A DNA stretch of 36,705 nucleotides, taken from assembly GCA_004292675.1 (NCBI GenBank), contig RDXO01000028.1:1-36705 (forward strand), in the 5' to 3' direction. Of the stretch, positions 24,953 through 33,005 are shown in pieces. The translations under genes and the position numbers were made by a program. Under the pieces are notes generated by a model. That model saw only the letters and a program-made list of their open reading frames with translations. It was not told the origin of the DNA and searched no databases. Every line of letters starts with the position of its first letter. Positions within the stretch are counted from its first letter, which is position 1. The DNA comes from Alphaproteobacteria bacterium (GTDB lineage Bacteria; Pseudomonadota; Alphaproteobacteria; Rickettsiales; UBA998).

Positions 24953-26065
24953 TTATGAAAAAATAATTTGCCGCATATCATTGAATAGGGTGAATCCCAT
25001 CAATGCCATAATAAGGAAGAATCCTATGCGATACCCCCATGTTTGAAATTGTTCCGCCATAGGACGACCGCGCAACCCTTCCAACGTATAAAACAATAAA
25101 TGTCCGCCATCCAAAGGTGGGATAGGTAGGATATTCATAAAGCCGAGATTGACCGAGAGCAACGCCATAAACCATAGGATCGTCATGCCATCTTTTTTCG
25201 CCACTTTGCCTGACATATCCGCAATGCCTATTGGCCCTTTCAACTGTTCTGCGCTACGTTCGCCCGACACTACCTGCCGTAAAAACTCTAACGACATCAC
25301 AATCATAGAATAGGTGCGTTTCACGGATTCATTGATAGCACCAAAGATCGAAACATTCTCCGCTGTGATTTTGGGAGAGGAAATGCCTAACATTGGGCGT
25401 TCTACCTTATTGCCTAGACCATCATCTTCTACTGTGATGCGCGGTGTGATATGCAAAATTAGCGGTTGTCCTTCACGAAGAATATGCACGCGCACTTCCA
25501 CACCAAGATTGGTTGCTAAGATCATGGAAATATCACGAAACGCATTGACTTCTTCATCATTAATTGCGGTAATGCGATCCCCTTCGCGTATCCCTGCTTC
25601 GGCAGCAGCAGAATGTTCCATCACTTTGCCAACGAGTGGCTCTGTAGTATCCAAGCCTGAGGAAAAAATTAAAAAGGTGAAGATGCTTATAGCGAGCAGA
25701 AAGTTCGCAATAGGTCCGGCACTCACAATAATCGCCTTTTGCCATAATGCTTTATGGTGGAAGCTGATGCGCTGTTCTTCTTCTGTCATGGTACGCATGG
25801 CATCGACATCAGGTGTGCTTGCTTCGGTGGAATCGCCATACATTTTAACATAGCCACCCAAGGGTGCTAAACAAATCTTCCAGCGCGTGCCTGTTCTATC
25901 CGTCCAGCCAAGAACTTCTTTGCCAAACCCGATCGCAAATGCCTCAATCTTGACACCACATAGGCGTGCAGCCAAATAATGCCCAAACTCGTGAATAAAT
26001 ACGATGACAGAAATAATGAGGAAAAAAGAAAGAGCCGTATGCCCGAGTGAAAAAAAATGTTCCAT
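24953..26065 (-). CDS. rseP: RIP metalloprotease RseP (site-2 protease family)
   Basis: Zinc intramembrane protease of the inner membrane that cleaves anti-sigma factors or remnant signal peptides. The zinc motif HEFGH is at 25-29 within the first membrane segment; the third ligand region is NILPIPPLDGGHLLFY near residue 310. GFGKEVLGWTDRTGTRW and the APLGGYVKMYGD block are typical. A single PDZ-like domain lies at about 130-215 (VMEHSAAAEAGIREGDRITAIN). Length 370 aa is usual for alphaproteobacteria. It starts three bases after the dxr stop, a conserved pairing, but bamA, the normal next gene, is replaced by exbD. Confidence 0.96.
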   Translation of the reverse strand: MEHFFSLGHTALSFFLIISVIVFIHEFGHYLAARLCGVKIEAFAIGFGKEVLGWTDRTGTRWKICLAPLGGYVKMYGDSTEASTPDVDAMRTMTEEEQRISFHHKALWQKAIIVSAGPIANFLLAISIFTFLIFSSGLDTTEPLVGKVMEHSAAAEAGIREGDRITAINDEEVNAFRDISMILATNLGVEVRVHILREGQPLILHITPRITVEDDGLGNKVERPMLGISSPKITAENVSIFGAINESVKRTYSMIVMSLEFLRQVVSGERSAEQLKGPIGIADMSGKVAKKDGMTILWFMALLSVNLGFMNILPIPPLDGGHLLFYTLEGLRGRPMAEQFQTWGYRIGFFLIMALMGFTLFNDMRQIIFS

Positions 26066-26068
26066 AAT

Positions 26069-27241
26069 TTACGATGCCTGACTTATAAGGCGTTTTGTTG
26101 CAATCCTTATACTATGATCGATCTCATAGACTTCGTCAAGGGAAGAAACCGAATGCTGCGCGTTCTTCTCTAAGATGCGTGCAATCATGGCAGGAATATC
26201 CATAAAGCCTATCGCTCCACCTAAAAAAGCCTCTACGGCAATTTCATTGGCTGCATTGAGCATGATGGGGGCAGAAGAGGGGGCTTCCATCGCTGCAAAC
26301 GCTAAACCTAATGCAGGAAAACGCGTGTGATCGGGGGCTTCAAAGGTTAATGCGCCTCGTGCCACCAAATCAAGGGGCGGGAGGTCGAGGCGTAAGCGTT
26401 CAGGATAATGCATCGCATAGGCAAGAGGAATACGCATATCCGGGGTACTCATATGCGCCAGATGCGATCCATCGGCATAATGAATGAAGCAATGCACAAT
26501 CGATTGCGGATGCACCAACACATGTAATTGCGAGGGTTCAAGATTGAACATATAGCGAGCTTCAATAAGCTCAAGCCCTTTATTCATCAAGGTTGCAGAG
26601 TCAACAGAGATTTTTGCCCCCATTACCCAATTAGGATGGGCAACCGCTTGTTGTGGTGTGGCATCATAGAGTGCCTCAAGACTCCATGTACGAAAAGGTC
26701 CACCTGATGCCGTGAGGGTTACTGAATGGGGTGGACGATTATGCACTCCATGCCATAATTGGAAAACGGCATTATGTTCAGAATCAATAGGTAATAAGGT
26801 TGCGCCATAAGTGGCACAGGCATCCATAAATAAACTGCCTGCCGCCACTAAACATTCTTTATTTGCAAGTGCAATGGTGCGCCCATGACGAATGGCTTCC
26901 ATGGTAGGGCGTAGGGCAGAAAAACCCACAATGGCGGAGATCATCATATCATAAGGGAGCGATGCAGCATCCACCAATGCATTTTCTCCTGCGCTTACAT
27001 TGATGGTGGCGGGTAGGGCATCGCGCACTTCTTGATAATGGTGATCATTGGCAATAACCACATGATCAGGCATAAACTCTAAGGCAAGTGCAATGAGTTT
27101 TTTGCTGTTTTGGTGCGCCGTCATGATGGCAATGCGGTAATATTGGGGATAGGTACGCACAATATCCAGCGTATTATCCCCAATCGTACCCGTTGCACCA
27201 AAAAGTGCAAGATGCTTCAATGCAGGAACAGGGCAATCCAT
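26069..27241 (-). CDS. dxr: 1-deoxy-D-xylulose 5-phosphate reductoisomerase
   Basis: Second step of the MEP route to isoprenoids: converts DXP to MEP with NADPH and a divalent metal. NADPH-binding GATGTIGDNTLDIV is near the N-terminus. ALANKECLVAAG, LLPIDSEHNAVFQL (metal-binding D and E), LTASGGPFR and MGAKISVDSATLMNKGLELIEA follow in the expected order. The frame is open upstream to 27373, inside typA, but the family N-terminus corresponds to MDCPVPALKHLALFG at 27241, giving 390 aa, the normal size. The start is 16 bases after the typA stop; rseP follows after three bases. Confidence 0.95.
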   Translation of the reverse strand: MDCPVPALKHLALFGATGTIGDNTLDIVRTYPQYYRIAIMTAHQNSKKLIALALEFMPDHVVIANDHHYQEVRDALPATINVSAGENALVDAASLPYDMMISAIVGFSALRPTMEAIRHGRTIALANKECLVAAGSLFMDACATYGATLLPIDSEHNAVFQLWHGVHNRPPHSVTLTASGGPFRTWSLEALYDATPQQAVAHPNWVMGAKISVDSATLMNKGLELIEARYMFNLEPSQLHVLVHPQSIVHCFIHYADGSHLAHMSTPDMRIPLAYAMHYPERLRLDLPPLDLVARGALTFEAPDHTRFPALGLAFAAMEAPSSAPIMLNAANEIAVEAFLGGAIGFMDIPAMIARILEKNAQHSVSSLDEVYEIDHSIRIATKRLISQAS

Positions 27242-27257
27242 GAGTGTGTACGTATGC

Positions 27258-29087
27258 CTAACCTGCGATCTTTTTCTTATCCCGCGATGTACGTTTGCGC
27301 TCATTCGGATCAAGCATTTTTTTACGCAAACGTAGTGATTTTGGCGTAACTTCAACCAATTCATCATCCTCAATATACGAGATCATATCTTCAAGCGTCA
27401 ATCTGCGTGGCGGGATAAGGCGAATAGCTTCATCCGTACCCGATGCGCGAATATTGGTTAATTGCTTGCCTTTGAGTACGTTGATTTCAAGGTCGTTATC
27501 ACGATTATGCTCACCCACAACCATGCCCATATAGACTTTTTCTTGTGGGTTAATAAACATCACGCCACGATCTTGTAGGTTGAAGATTGCATAGGCAACA
27601 GCTTCTCCTTGATCGGTAGAGATAAGCACGCCATTGCGCCGCCCTTGAATATCACCTTTATACGGCTCATGGCTATGATAAAGGCGGTTCATAACGCCTG
27701 TGCCACGTGTATCGGTTAAGAATTCGCTTTGGTAGCCAATTAATCCACGCGAGGGCGCGTAAAATACTAAGCGTGTTTTGCCTGCACCTGCTGGGCGCAT
27801 TTCTTGCATTGCCGCTTTGCGTTGTGACATTTTTTCTACAACAACGCCGCTATATTCATCGTCAACATCGATGACCACTTCTTCGATCGGCTCAAGCAAA
27901 ACACCGCCTTCTTCGCGCATCAATACACGCGGACGCGAAACGGATAGCTCAAAGCCTTCACGGCGCATGGTTTCAATCAGCACGCCTAATTGCAATTCCC
28001 CGCGTCCACCAACTTCAAAGGCATCTTTGCCATCGGATTCAGTGACGGTAATCGCAACATTAGTTTCTGCTTCAGCAAAAAGGCGATCACGAATCATACG
28101 CGATGTGACTTTGCTCCCTTCAGTACCTGCAAAGGGTGAATCATTCACACTGAGGGTGATGCTCATGGTAGGAGGATCAATCGGAGTGGACGGCACGGGC
28201 GTAGCGATCGCGACATCGGCAATCGTATCCGCTACGGATGCAACCGACATACCTGCAATGGTGATAATATCCCCTGCGTTTGCTTCTTGTACAGGAACGC
28301 GTTGAATACCACGGAAGGATAAGAGTTTTGTTAACTTGCCCGCTTCCACTTGCTCACCTGCAAGATTCAAGGCTTTGACGGGCATGTTTACTTTGACTCT
28401 ACCGCTTTGTATACGCCCTGTTAGCATACGACCTAAGAACGGATCGGATTCTAGCAACGTAACCAACATACTGAACGGTGCTTCTTCATCTAATTGCGGC
28501 GTGGGTACATGACGTAAAATCAAATCAAATAACGGTGTTAAATCATTGCGTGGATCATCCAATTCTTGCGCGCACCATCCATCACGCCCTGAAGCGTACA
28601 AAATAGGGAAATCTAATTGTTGATCATTAGCATTCAATGCGGCAAAGAGATCAAACACCTCATTGACGACCTCATCAGGGCGACCATCGGGACGATCAAC
28701 CTTGTTGATGATAACCATCGGGCGTAAACCTTGTTTGAGTGCCTTACCCAAAACAAATTTTGTTTGTGGCATTGGCCCTTCGGCTGCGTCAGTTAATAAA
28801 ATTACGCCATCCACCATGTGCAGAATACGCTCTACTTCCCCACCAAAATCGGCGTGACCCGGAGTATCAACGATATTGATGCGTGTGCCATTCCACTCGA
28901 CGGACGTGCATTTTGCGAGAATGGTAATGCCACGCTCTTTTTCGAGCGCATTGGAGTCCATCACGCGTTCATCGACCTGTTGGTTATCTCGGAATGTACC
29001 GCTTTGGCGGAGCATCGTATCAACGAGCGTGGTTTTGCCGTGATCAACGTGAGCGATAATGGCGATATTACGAATTTCGTGTGTCAT
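27258..29087 (-). CDS. typA: ribosome-associated GTPase TypA/BipA
   Basis: Translational GTPase related to EF-G that helps 50S assembly and growth under stress. G1 is [12 protein letters not shown], with [14 protein letters not shown] (switch I), [16 protein letters not shown] (G3) and [11 protein letters not shown] (G4). The C-terminal TypA-specific half contains [40 protein letters not shown] and the end [15 protein letters not shown]. The open frame extends upstream to 29195, but homologues start at [18 protein letters not shown], so 29087 is used (609 aa, standard length). It heads a same-strand run with dxr, rseP, exbD, exbD-like and tonB-like genes. Confidence 0.96.
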   Translation of the reverse strand: MTHEIRNIAIIAHVDHGKTTLVDTMLRQSGTFRDNQQVDERVMDSNALEKERGITILAKCTSVEWNGTRINIVDTPGHADFGGEVERILHMVDGVILLTDAAEGPMPQTKFVLGKALKQGLRPMVIINKVDRPDGRPDEVVNEVFDLFAALNANDQQLDFPILYASGRDGWCAQELDDPRNDLTPLFDLILRHVPTPQLDEEAPFSMLVTLLESDPFLGRMLTGRIQSGRVKVNMPVKALNLAGEQVEAGKLTKLLSFRGIQRVPVQEANAGDIITIAGMSVASVADTIADVAIATPVPSTPIDPPTMSITLSVNDSPFAGTEGSKVTSRMIRDRLFAEAETNVAITVTESDGKDAFEVGGRGELQLGVLIETMRREGFELSVSRPRVLMREEGGVLLEPIEEVVIDVDDEYSGVVVEKMSQRKAAMQEMRPAGAGKTRLVFYAPSRGLIGYQSEFLTDTRGTGVMNRLYHSHEPYKGDIQGRRNGVLISTDQGEAVAYAIFNLQDRGVMFINPQEKVYMGMVVGEHNRDNDLEINVLKGKQLTNIRASGTDEAIRLIPPRRLTLEDMISYIEDDELVEVTPKSLRLRKKMLDPNERKRTSRDKKKIAG

Positions 29088-29382
29088 AAAAAATCCAAAG
29101 AGAAAAAATGGGGCATAGTCGTAGCTATGCTTGGAATCCTGCGCTTTACAAGCAGCTATGAAGCTGTTCATAGAGCAAAGATAGGGCTTTGGCAAGATAT
29201 ATAATGCTTCGACTATAGTCGTGTGACTAGAAAATGAAACATTTTTTACGTCAAGGAACGATTATATCTACTATCAGTGACACGAAGCCAAAAATATTCA
29301 AGAAACGTTATTCTACACGATCGGTTCAATGTGCAAGCGAAAGAAGATGATACGCGGTACTTAGTTTGCGCGCAACAGTCTG
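29088..29382. other. spacer between typA and rplQ
   Basis: Just under 300 bases without a gene. It must contain the typA promoter and the 3' end of the rpsM-rplQ transcript. A perfect 12-bp palindrome, CGACTATAGTCG, is at 29210-29221, next to TTATAT on the minus strand that could serve as a -10. No intrinsic terminator with a T-run is visible downstream of rplQ. Confidence 0.6.
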
Positions 29383-29805
29383 TTATGCTGCCAAAGATTC
29401 TGATTCATCATCAATAATTAAACCTGAATCTTTTCCTTTTGCAGAAACATCACGGTCGACGAACTCGATGATTGCCAAAGGAGCATTATCCCCATAACGG
29501 AAACCAGCTTTCAGCACGCGAATATAGCCACCTTGTCGCTCTTGGTAGCGTGAACCGAGCGTAGCAAATAATTTATCCACCATGCCAATATCACGAATAG
29601 CAGCAATCGCTTGACGACGCGCATGAAGATCGCCGCGTTTTGCCAACGTGATTAATTTCTCCACATACGGACGCAATTCTTTTGCTTTTGGCAGTGTAGT
29701 CGTAATTTGCTCATGTTTGATAAGAGCAGCAGCCATATTAGCAAACATAGCCTTCCTGTGAGAAGAAGTTCTGTTTAATTTACGACCTTTCATGTTGTGA
29801 CGCAT
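29383..29805 (-). CDS. rplQ: 50S ribosomal protein L17
   Basis: Large-subunit protein near the exit tunnel. [25 protein letters not shown] is the canonical beginning, followed by [31 protein letters not shown] and the [27 protein letters not shown] end of the core. A short acidic tail (DDESESLAA) is added. The frame is open to 29910, but the conserved N-terminus fixes the start at 29805 (140 aa), 31 bases after rpoA. Confidence 0.97.
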   Translation of the reverse strand: MRHNMKGRKLNRTSSHRKAMFANMAAALIKHEQITTTLPKAKELRPYVEKLITLAKRGDLHARRQAIAAIRDIGMVDKLFATLGSRYQERQGGYIRVLKAGFRYGDNAPLAIIEFVDRDVSAKGKDSGLIIDDESESLAA

Positions 29806-29836
29806 AATAGTAATCCGTGTGTTATTGAATAATAAA

Positions 29837-30862
29837 TTAGTAAGGTTCTTCGAAACGGCGTGCCAATTCTTCGATATTTTCTGGTGGCCATTCTGGAACT
29901 TCCATGCCAAAGCGCAGCCCCATATTTACCAATACTTCTTTGATTTCATTCAAAGATTTACGACCAAAGTTCGGAGTTTTCAGCATTTCGCCTTCAGTTT
30001 TTTGAACCAAATCACCAATATAGACGATATTGTCGTTTTTCAGGCAATTTGCAGAACGTACAGAAAGTTCAAGTTCATCGACTTTCTTGAGCAAATAATG
30101 GCTAAACGGCAAATCATGACGATCAATAATATCACGATCCACTGGCATATCTTCAAAATTGACGAACAGACGCAACTGATCTTGCAAGATACGCGCTGCT
30201 AAAGCAACGGAATCATCAGGAGTGATCGAACCATCGGTAGTGATGTCAAGGATCAATTTATCATAATCCGTTCTGTTGCCCACACGTGCATTTTCTACAC
30301 GGTAGGATACATTCAACACAGGCGAGAAGATTGAATCGATGGGAATCACGCCAATAGGCTGATCAGCATCACGATTGCTAGAAGCAGGCACATAACCTTT
30401 ACCAACTTCCACAAACAACACCATATTAAGCTCTGCACCTTTATCAAGTGTGCAGATAACCAAATCTTTGTTGATGACTTCCACATCGCTGTCGGTAACG
30501 ATGCGCGCCGCAGTGATTTCACCCGGACCTTTGACATTGAGCGTCATTTTTTTGCGCTCTGGCGTATGAGCCTTTAAGCGCAATTCCTTGATGTTCAAAA
30601 TGATGCTGGTGACATCTTCACGAATGCCCGGCACAGCAGAAAATTCATGCACCACGCCATCCATTTTAATGGCTGTAACAGCAGCTCCTTGGATGGAGGA
30701 AAGGAGAATGCGACGCAATGCCACACCAAGAGTAATACCAAAGCCACGCTCAAGCGGTTCAGCAATCAAGGTAGCTTTACGGTTATGTGAACCAGAAGAG
30801 CTAACCTCAATTTTGCTGGGCTTAATCAAATCCTGCCAATTTTTATTGAGCATATTTGCCAT
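29837..30862 (-). CDS. rpoA: DNA-directed RNA polymerase subunit alpha
   Basis: Scaffold for RNA polymerase assembly and contact point for UP elements and activators. The N-terminal domain is clear ([35 protein letters not shown]). The C-terminal domain has [19 protein letters not shown] and [18 protein letters not shown], keeping the arginine that corresponds to E. coli R265. Length 341 aa is normal. GAGGAAC precedes the ATG at good spacing. It lies 51 bases after rpsK. Confidence 0.98.
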   Translation of the reverse strand: MANMLNKNWQDLIKPSKIEVSSSGSHNRKATLIAEPLERGFGITLGVALRRILLSSIQGAAVTAIKMDGVVHEFSAVPGIREDVTSIILNIKELRLKAHTPERKKMTLNVKGPGEITAARIVTDSDVEVINKDLVICTLDKGAELNMVLFVEVGKGYVPASSNRDADQPIGVIPIDSIFSPVLNVSYRVENARVGNRTDYDKLILDITTDGSITPDDSVALAARILQDQLRLFVNFEDMPVDRDIIDRHDLPFSHYLLKKVDELELSVRSANCLKNDNIVYIGDLVQKTEGEMLKTPNFGRKSLNEIKEVLVNMGLRFGMEVPEWPPENIEELARRFEEPY

Positions 30863-30913
30863 AATTATGTTCCTCTACGGGATTAAGACGAGTGAATGCA
30901 ACGAATAAATAGA

Positions 30914-31303
30914 TTACACACGACGACGTTTCGGAGGGCGACAACCATTGTGCGGAACAGGTGTTACGTCACGAATAGAAGTTACCGTAAAACCAACGGT
31001 TTGAAACGCACGCAATGCAGATTCACGACCGCTTCCCGGACCTTTTACACGAATTTCGATGGTTTTCATGCCATGATCCATTGCTTTGCGCCCTGCATCT
31101 TCTGCTGTTACTTGCGCAGCATAAGGAGTCGCTTTCTTTGAACCCTTAAATCCATGACTTCCCGCAGAAGACCACGACACGGCATTGCCATGCGGATCGG
31201 TTACGGTAATAATGGTATTGTTGAACGATGCATTCACATGCGCAATACCATAAGGAATGTTCTTGCGATCTTTTTTCTTTAATTTTGCGGTTTCTTTTGC
31301 CAT
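30914..31303 (-). CDS. rpsK: 30S ribosomal protein S11
   Basis: Platform protein of the small subunit that binds 16S rRNA next to S18 and S21. The body matches the family throughout: [26 protein letters not shown], then [22 protein letters not shown] and [16 protein letters not shown], ending in [18 protein letters not shown]. Length 129 aa is standard. It begins two bases after the rpsM stop, so translation is probably coupled. Confidence 0.98.
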   Translation of the reverse strand: MAKETAKLKKKDRKNIPYGIAHVNASFNNTIITVTDPHGNAVSWSSAGSHGFKGSKKATPYAAQVTAEDAGRKAMDHGMKTIEIRVKGPGSGRESALRAFQTVGFTVTSIRDVTPVPHNGCRPPKRRRV

Positions 31304-31305
31304 GA

Positions 31306-31674
31306 CTACTTCTTCTTACCAGCGATAGGGACTGCTTTACCTTTACGTGTACGCGCATTTGTATGCGTGCGCTGACCACGAACAGGCAACTTACGACGAT
31401 GACGTAGACCACGATAGCATCCTAAATCCATAAGACGCTTAATGTTCATGCCCACTTCACGGCGCAATTCACCTTCTACGGTGTAATCAGCATCAATCAC
31501 TTCGCGGATACGAATAACTTCCGAATCCGTAAGTTGATTCACACGACGACTTGCGTCAATGCCTGTTTTTTGACAAATTTCTATAGCACGAGCTCTACCG
31601 AGTCCGTGAATGTAGGTAAGCGCAATTTCTAAACGCTTAGCTGATGGAATATTTACGCCTGCAATACGTGCCAC
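31306..31674 (-). CDS. rpsM: 30S ribosomal protein S13
   Basis: Head protein of the small subunit contacting the P-site tRNA and the 50S bridge. [26 protein letters not shown] is canonical, as are the [32 protein letters not shown] block and lysine-rich end. The start is GTG, with a GGGAAAAG a few bases upstream. Length 122 aa is normal. The gene leads the rpsM-rpsK-rpoA-rplQ operon; the usual upstream secY and adk are missing, and a strong promoter stands there instead. Confidence 0.97.
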   Translation of the reverse strand: MARIAGVNIPSAKRLEIALTYIHGLGRARAIEICQKTGIDASRRVNQLTDSEVIRIREVIDADYTVEGELRREVGMNIKRLMDLGCYRGLRHRRKLPVRGQRTHTNARTRKGKAVPIAGKKK

Positions 31675-31718
31675 TGTATCTTTTCCCTGACTTATGCTAA
31701 AATGTAAATTAAGAGCGC

Positions 31719-31746
31719 ATAATACGCACTATCGCCACAATGTCAA
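31719..31746 (-). promoter_or_regulatory. strong predicted promoter of the rpsM-rpsK-rpoA-rplQ operon
   Basis: On the minus strand a perfect TTGACA (complement of 31741-31746) and TATTAT (complement of 31719-31724) are 16 bases apart. Transcription would begin about 37 bases before the rpsM GTG. The quality fits a ribosomal protein operon that no longer depends on read-through from secY/adk. Confidence 0.7.
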
Positions 31747-31837
31747 CACCAATTTTCTTCTTTTAGCGCAAACTATTTATTTTTTCTATTTTGATAACTG
31801 TGATATAATGAAAAAAACCAGATTGAGGGCAAGGATC

Positions 31838-32317
31838 ATGCGAAAAAGTCTATTTCAAACATATTATTGGGCGCGTGTACTGTGTCTTATCTGTTGCCTA
31901 GGAAATGTAGCGGATGCGCAGGCATGGGATCAGCAACCATGGCAACCGCAATCACCAGAGATGATGGGAATGCCGAATGTGTTTCATGATCCTTTCGCGG
32001 AAGGGCCGCTAGAGCGTATGGATAGGCAGCGCATGGCTAGGCAGGGTTATTTCTTGCCTGATGGAACGTATGTTGTGCCGCCTCCCGCTGCTCTTTATGC
32101 CCCGCCTGCACGCTTCGGGCGTGGATGGGGAGGGCAGCAACCTGATTGTGAAGAAGAATTCTTACCCCCTATGCGTGGCGGAGGTTATGGCTATCAATCG
32201 CACAGCTATGATCCGCGCCTACAAAGAGCGCGCCCGTGGTCATCCAGAATGCATCATGGGATACATCAACAGCGACGTATCATTTTTGGGGATGTGGGGT
32301 ATAGCACGTTTCGATAG
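31838..32317 (+). CDS. hypothetical exported Pro/Gly/Arg/Tyr-rich protein, about 159 aa
   Basis: Unknown function. The open frame extends to 31694, but a TATAAT-like -10 at 31804-31809 overlaps the ATG at 31808, and GAGGG lies eight bases before the ATG at 31838. The latter start is therefore preferred; it gives MRKSLFQTYYWARVLCLICCLGNVADAQA, a normal signal peptide. The mature part is low in order: PQ/W-rich, then PPPAALYAPPARFGRGWGG, an acidic patch, MRGGGYGYQSHSYDPR and a basic end. The last residues (YSTFR and the stop) lie inside the double-hairpin repeat that starts at 32300. It is divergent from the rpsM operon. Confidence 0.65.
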   Translation: MRKSLFQTYYWARVLCLICCLGNVADAQAWDQQPWQPQSPEMMGMPNVFHDPFAEGPLERMDRQRMARQGYFLPDGTYVVPPPAALYAPPARFGRGWGGQQPDCEEEFLPPMRGGGYGYQSHSYDPRLQRARPWSSRMHHGIHQQRRIIFGDVGYSTFR

Positions 32318-32437
32318 GTTGGTTCTTTTTCAAGAACACACCTATAGAAAATTCGTGCTATAGCTTATATGTTTATAGCGCGAACTCACGATAGGTACGC
32401 TTATGTAACCGTAACAAACCTATCGTGACGCGCTATA
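32300..32437. repeat. double-hairpin dispersed repeat, copy B
   Basis: Same design and orientation as 19577-19714. Hairpin one (32300-32362) has arms TATAGCACG and CGTGCTATA, with GTTCTT/AAGAAC near the tip. Hairpin two (32374-32437) has arms TATAGCGCG and CGCGCTATA. The outer arms, the shared ATAGGTTGGTTCTT-type inner blocks and the linker are conserved between copies; loops vary. Its first 18 bases form the end and stop codon of the preceding gene. Confidence 0.85.
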
Positions 32438-32473
32438 TCTGCCTCGTTAGTGACTGAGTGATGGGGAGGGGGT

Positions 32474-32608
32474 GTGCAGGAGAAGAAAGAGCCTGATGGC
32501 TATAAAAGCGATATTTCTACCATTAAAACCGAACTTGCGGTGCTTAAATGGATGGTTTGTACTGCTATTTTTGGTATTTTGATGTTGCTGGTAAAAGCAT
32601 TTATTTGA
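32474..32608 (+). CDS. mini-protein (44 aa) resembling the C-terminal end of DUF1640-type membrane-anchored coiled-coil proteins
   Basis: Starting at GTG 32474, the frame encodes a short charged helix (VQEKKEPDGYKSDISTIKTE) and a single membrane segment (LAVLKWMVCTAIFGILMLLV) ending KAFI. The pattern TEL-LLKWM-hydrophobic-KAF is what I associate with the C-terminus of DUF1640/CCDC90-like proteins, whose coiled coil is normally about 100 residues longer. An in-frame stop at 32459 bars upstream extension. It may be a remnant or a real mini-protein. A G-rich segment directly precedes the GTG; the start is uncertain. Confidence 0.45.
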   Translation: MQEKKEPDGYKSDISTIKTELAVLKWMVCTAIFGILMLLVKAFI

Positions 32609-32627
32609 TAGCGTGATACTAAGCATC

Positions 32628-32665
32628 TTCACGTACTCTGCCCAAAGGAGGAGAGAGTACGTGAA
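32628..32665. terminator. 12-bp perfect stem-loop between convergent small genes
   Basis: TTCACGTACTCT (32628-32639) pairs with AGAGTACGTGAA (32654-32665) around a 14-base loop containing CCCAAAGGAGG. It lies between the mini-protein at 32608 and the 3' end of the minus-strand gene at 32672, where it could stop transcription from both sides. A related hairpin is at 32966-32995. Confidence 0.55.
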
Positions 32666-32671
32666 TAAGTT

Positions 32672-32923
32672 TTAGCGTTGTTTGTTTTTTGATCCTAGGG
32701 GGATGTCAAACAATCCGCCACTGAGGACGATATAGGATGAAATCCACGGCCATGTATCAAATGGAAAACTAGCCATTTGTTCCCATGTGGCGAACAAAAA
32801 ACAGCACCATATCATACCAAAAAAACCAATGATGCGATTGCTTTTTAATGAATATCCTAAGAAGGATAAAACGCATAAAAAGCGTGCAGCGTTGTACCAG
32901 TCAATCGAGTGAATCAGGTTCAT
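32672..32923 (-). CDS. small membrane protein, 83 aa, paralogue of the next gene upstream
   Basis: Function unknown. About three short hydrophobic segments (IDWYNAARFLCVLSFLGYSL, IIGFFGMIWCCFLFATWEQM, WPWISSYIVLSGGLFDI). It aligns with the protein of 33006-33341 from its first residues: HSIDWYNAARF versus DSIDWYNVARF, FLGY in both, W-E---FP-D---WI--Y-VLS-G in both. The frame extends upstream to 32995, but that part reads through a hairpin; the equivalent Met in both paralogues is at residue 25 of the long ORFs, giving 32923 here. It ends with a basic tail instead of the second gene's extra hydrophobic segment. Confidence 0.6.
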   Translation of the reverse strand: MNLIHSIDWYNAARFLCVLSFLGYSLKSNRIIGFFGMIWCCFLFATWEQMASFPFDTWPWISSYIVLSGGLFDIPLGSKNKQR

Positions 32924-32965
32924 AAAAGTGGTCTGCTGTGCAGAAATAGTAAAGGTTTTCGCATC

Positions 32966-32995
32966 ATGTACTCTACCCAAGGGGATAGAGTACAT
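32966..32995. terminator. 10-bp perfect stem-loop between the two paralogues
   Basis: ATGTACTCTA (32966-32975) pairs with TAGAGTACAT (32986-32995), loop CCCAAGGGGA. The stem core GTACTCT/AGAGTAC and the CCCAA-GG loop repeat those of the hairpin at 32628-32665, so each paralogous gene is followed by a similar hairpin. This looks like duplication of gene plus terminator. Confidence 0.55.
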
Positions 32996-33005
32996 AACAA
33001 CTAGA

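Noticed and set aside
25314..25853. Plus-strand ORF of 179 aa opposite rseP
   Set aside because: rseP has intact zinc and PDZ motifs on the other strand; this ORF is Ser/Arg/Ile-biased shadow sequence.
27242..27373. N-terminal extension of dxr into typA
   Set aside because: It overlaps the typA 3' end and is absent from the Dxr family; the start at 27241 gives the standard 390 aa.
27778..28305. Plus-strand ORF of 175 aa opposite typA
   Set aside because: typA is fully conserved here; the antisense reading is Ser/Thr/Pro-rich and has no recognisable domain.
29088..29195. N-terminal extension of typA (36 residues)
   Set aside because: All TypA proteins begin near [18 protein letters not shown]; the extension has Cys/Phe-rich non-coding character.
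29210..29221. 12-bp palindrome CGACTATAGTCG as a regulator site for typA
   Set aside because: It is short, a single copy, and no convincing -35/-10 pair aligns with it, so it is only noted in the spacer entry.
29806..29910. N-terminal extension of rplQ into rpoA
   Set aside because: L17 begins [12 protein letters not shown]; the extra 35 residues are read from the rpoA end and spacer.
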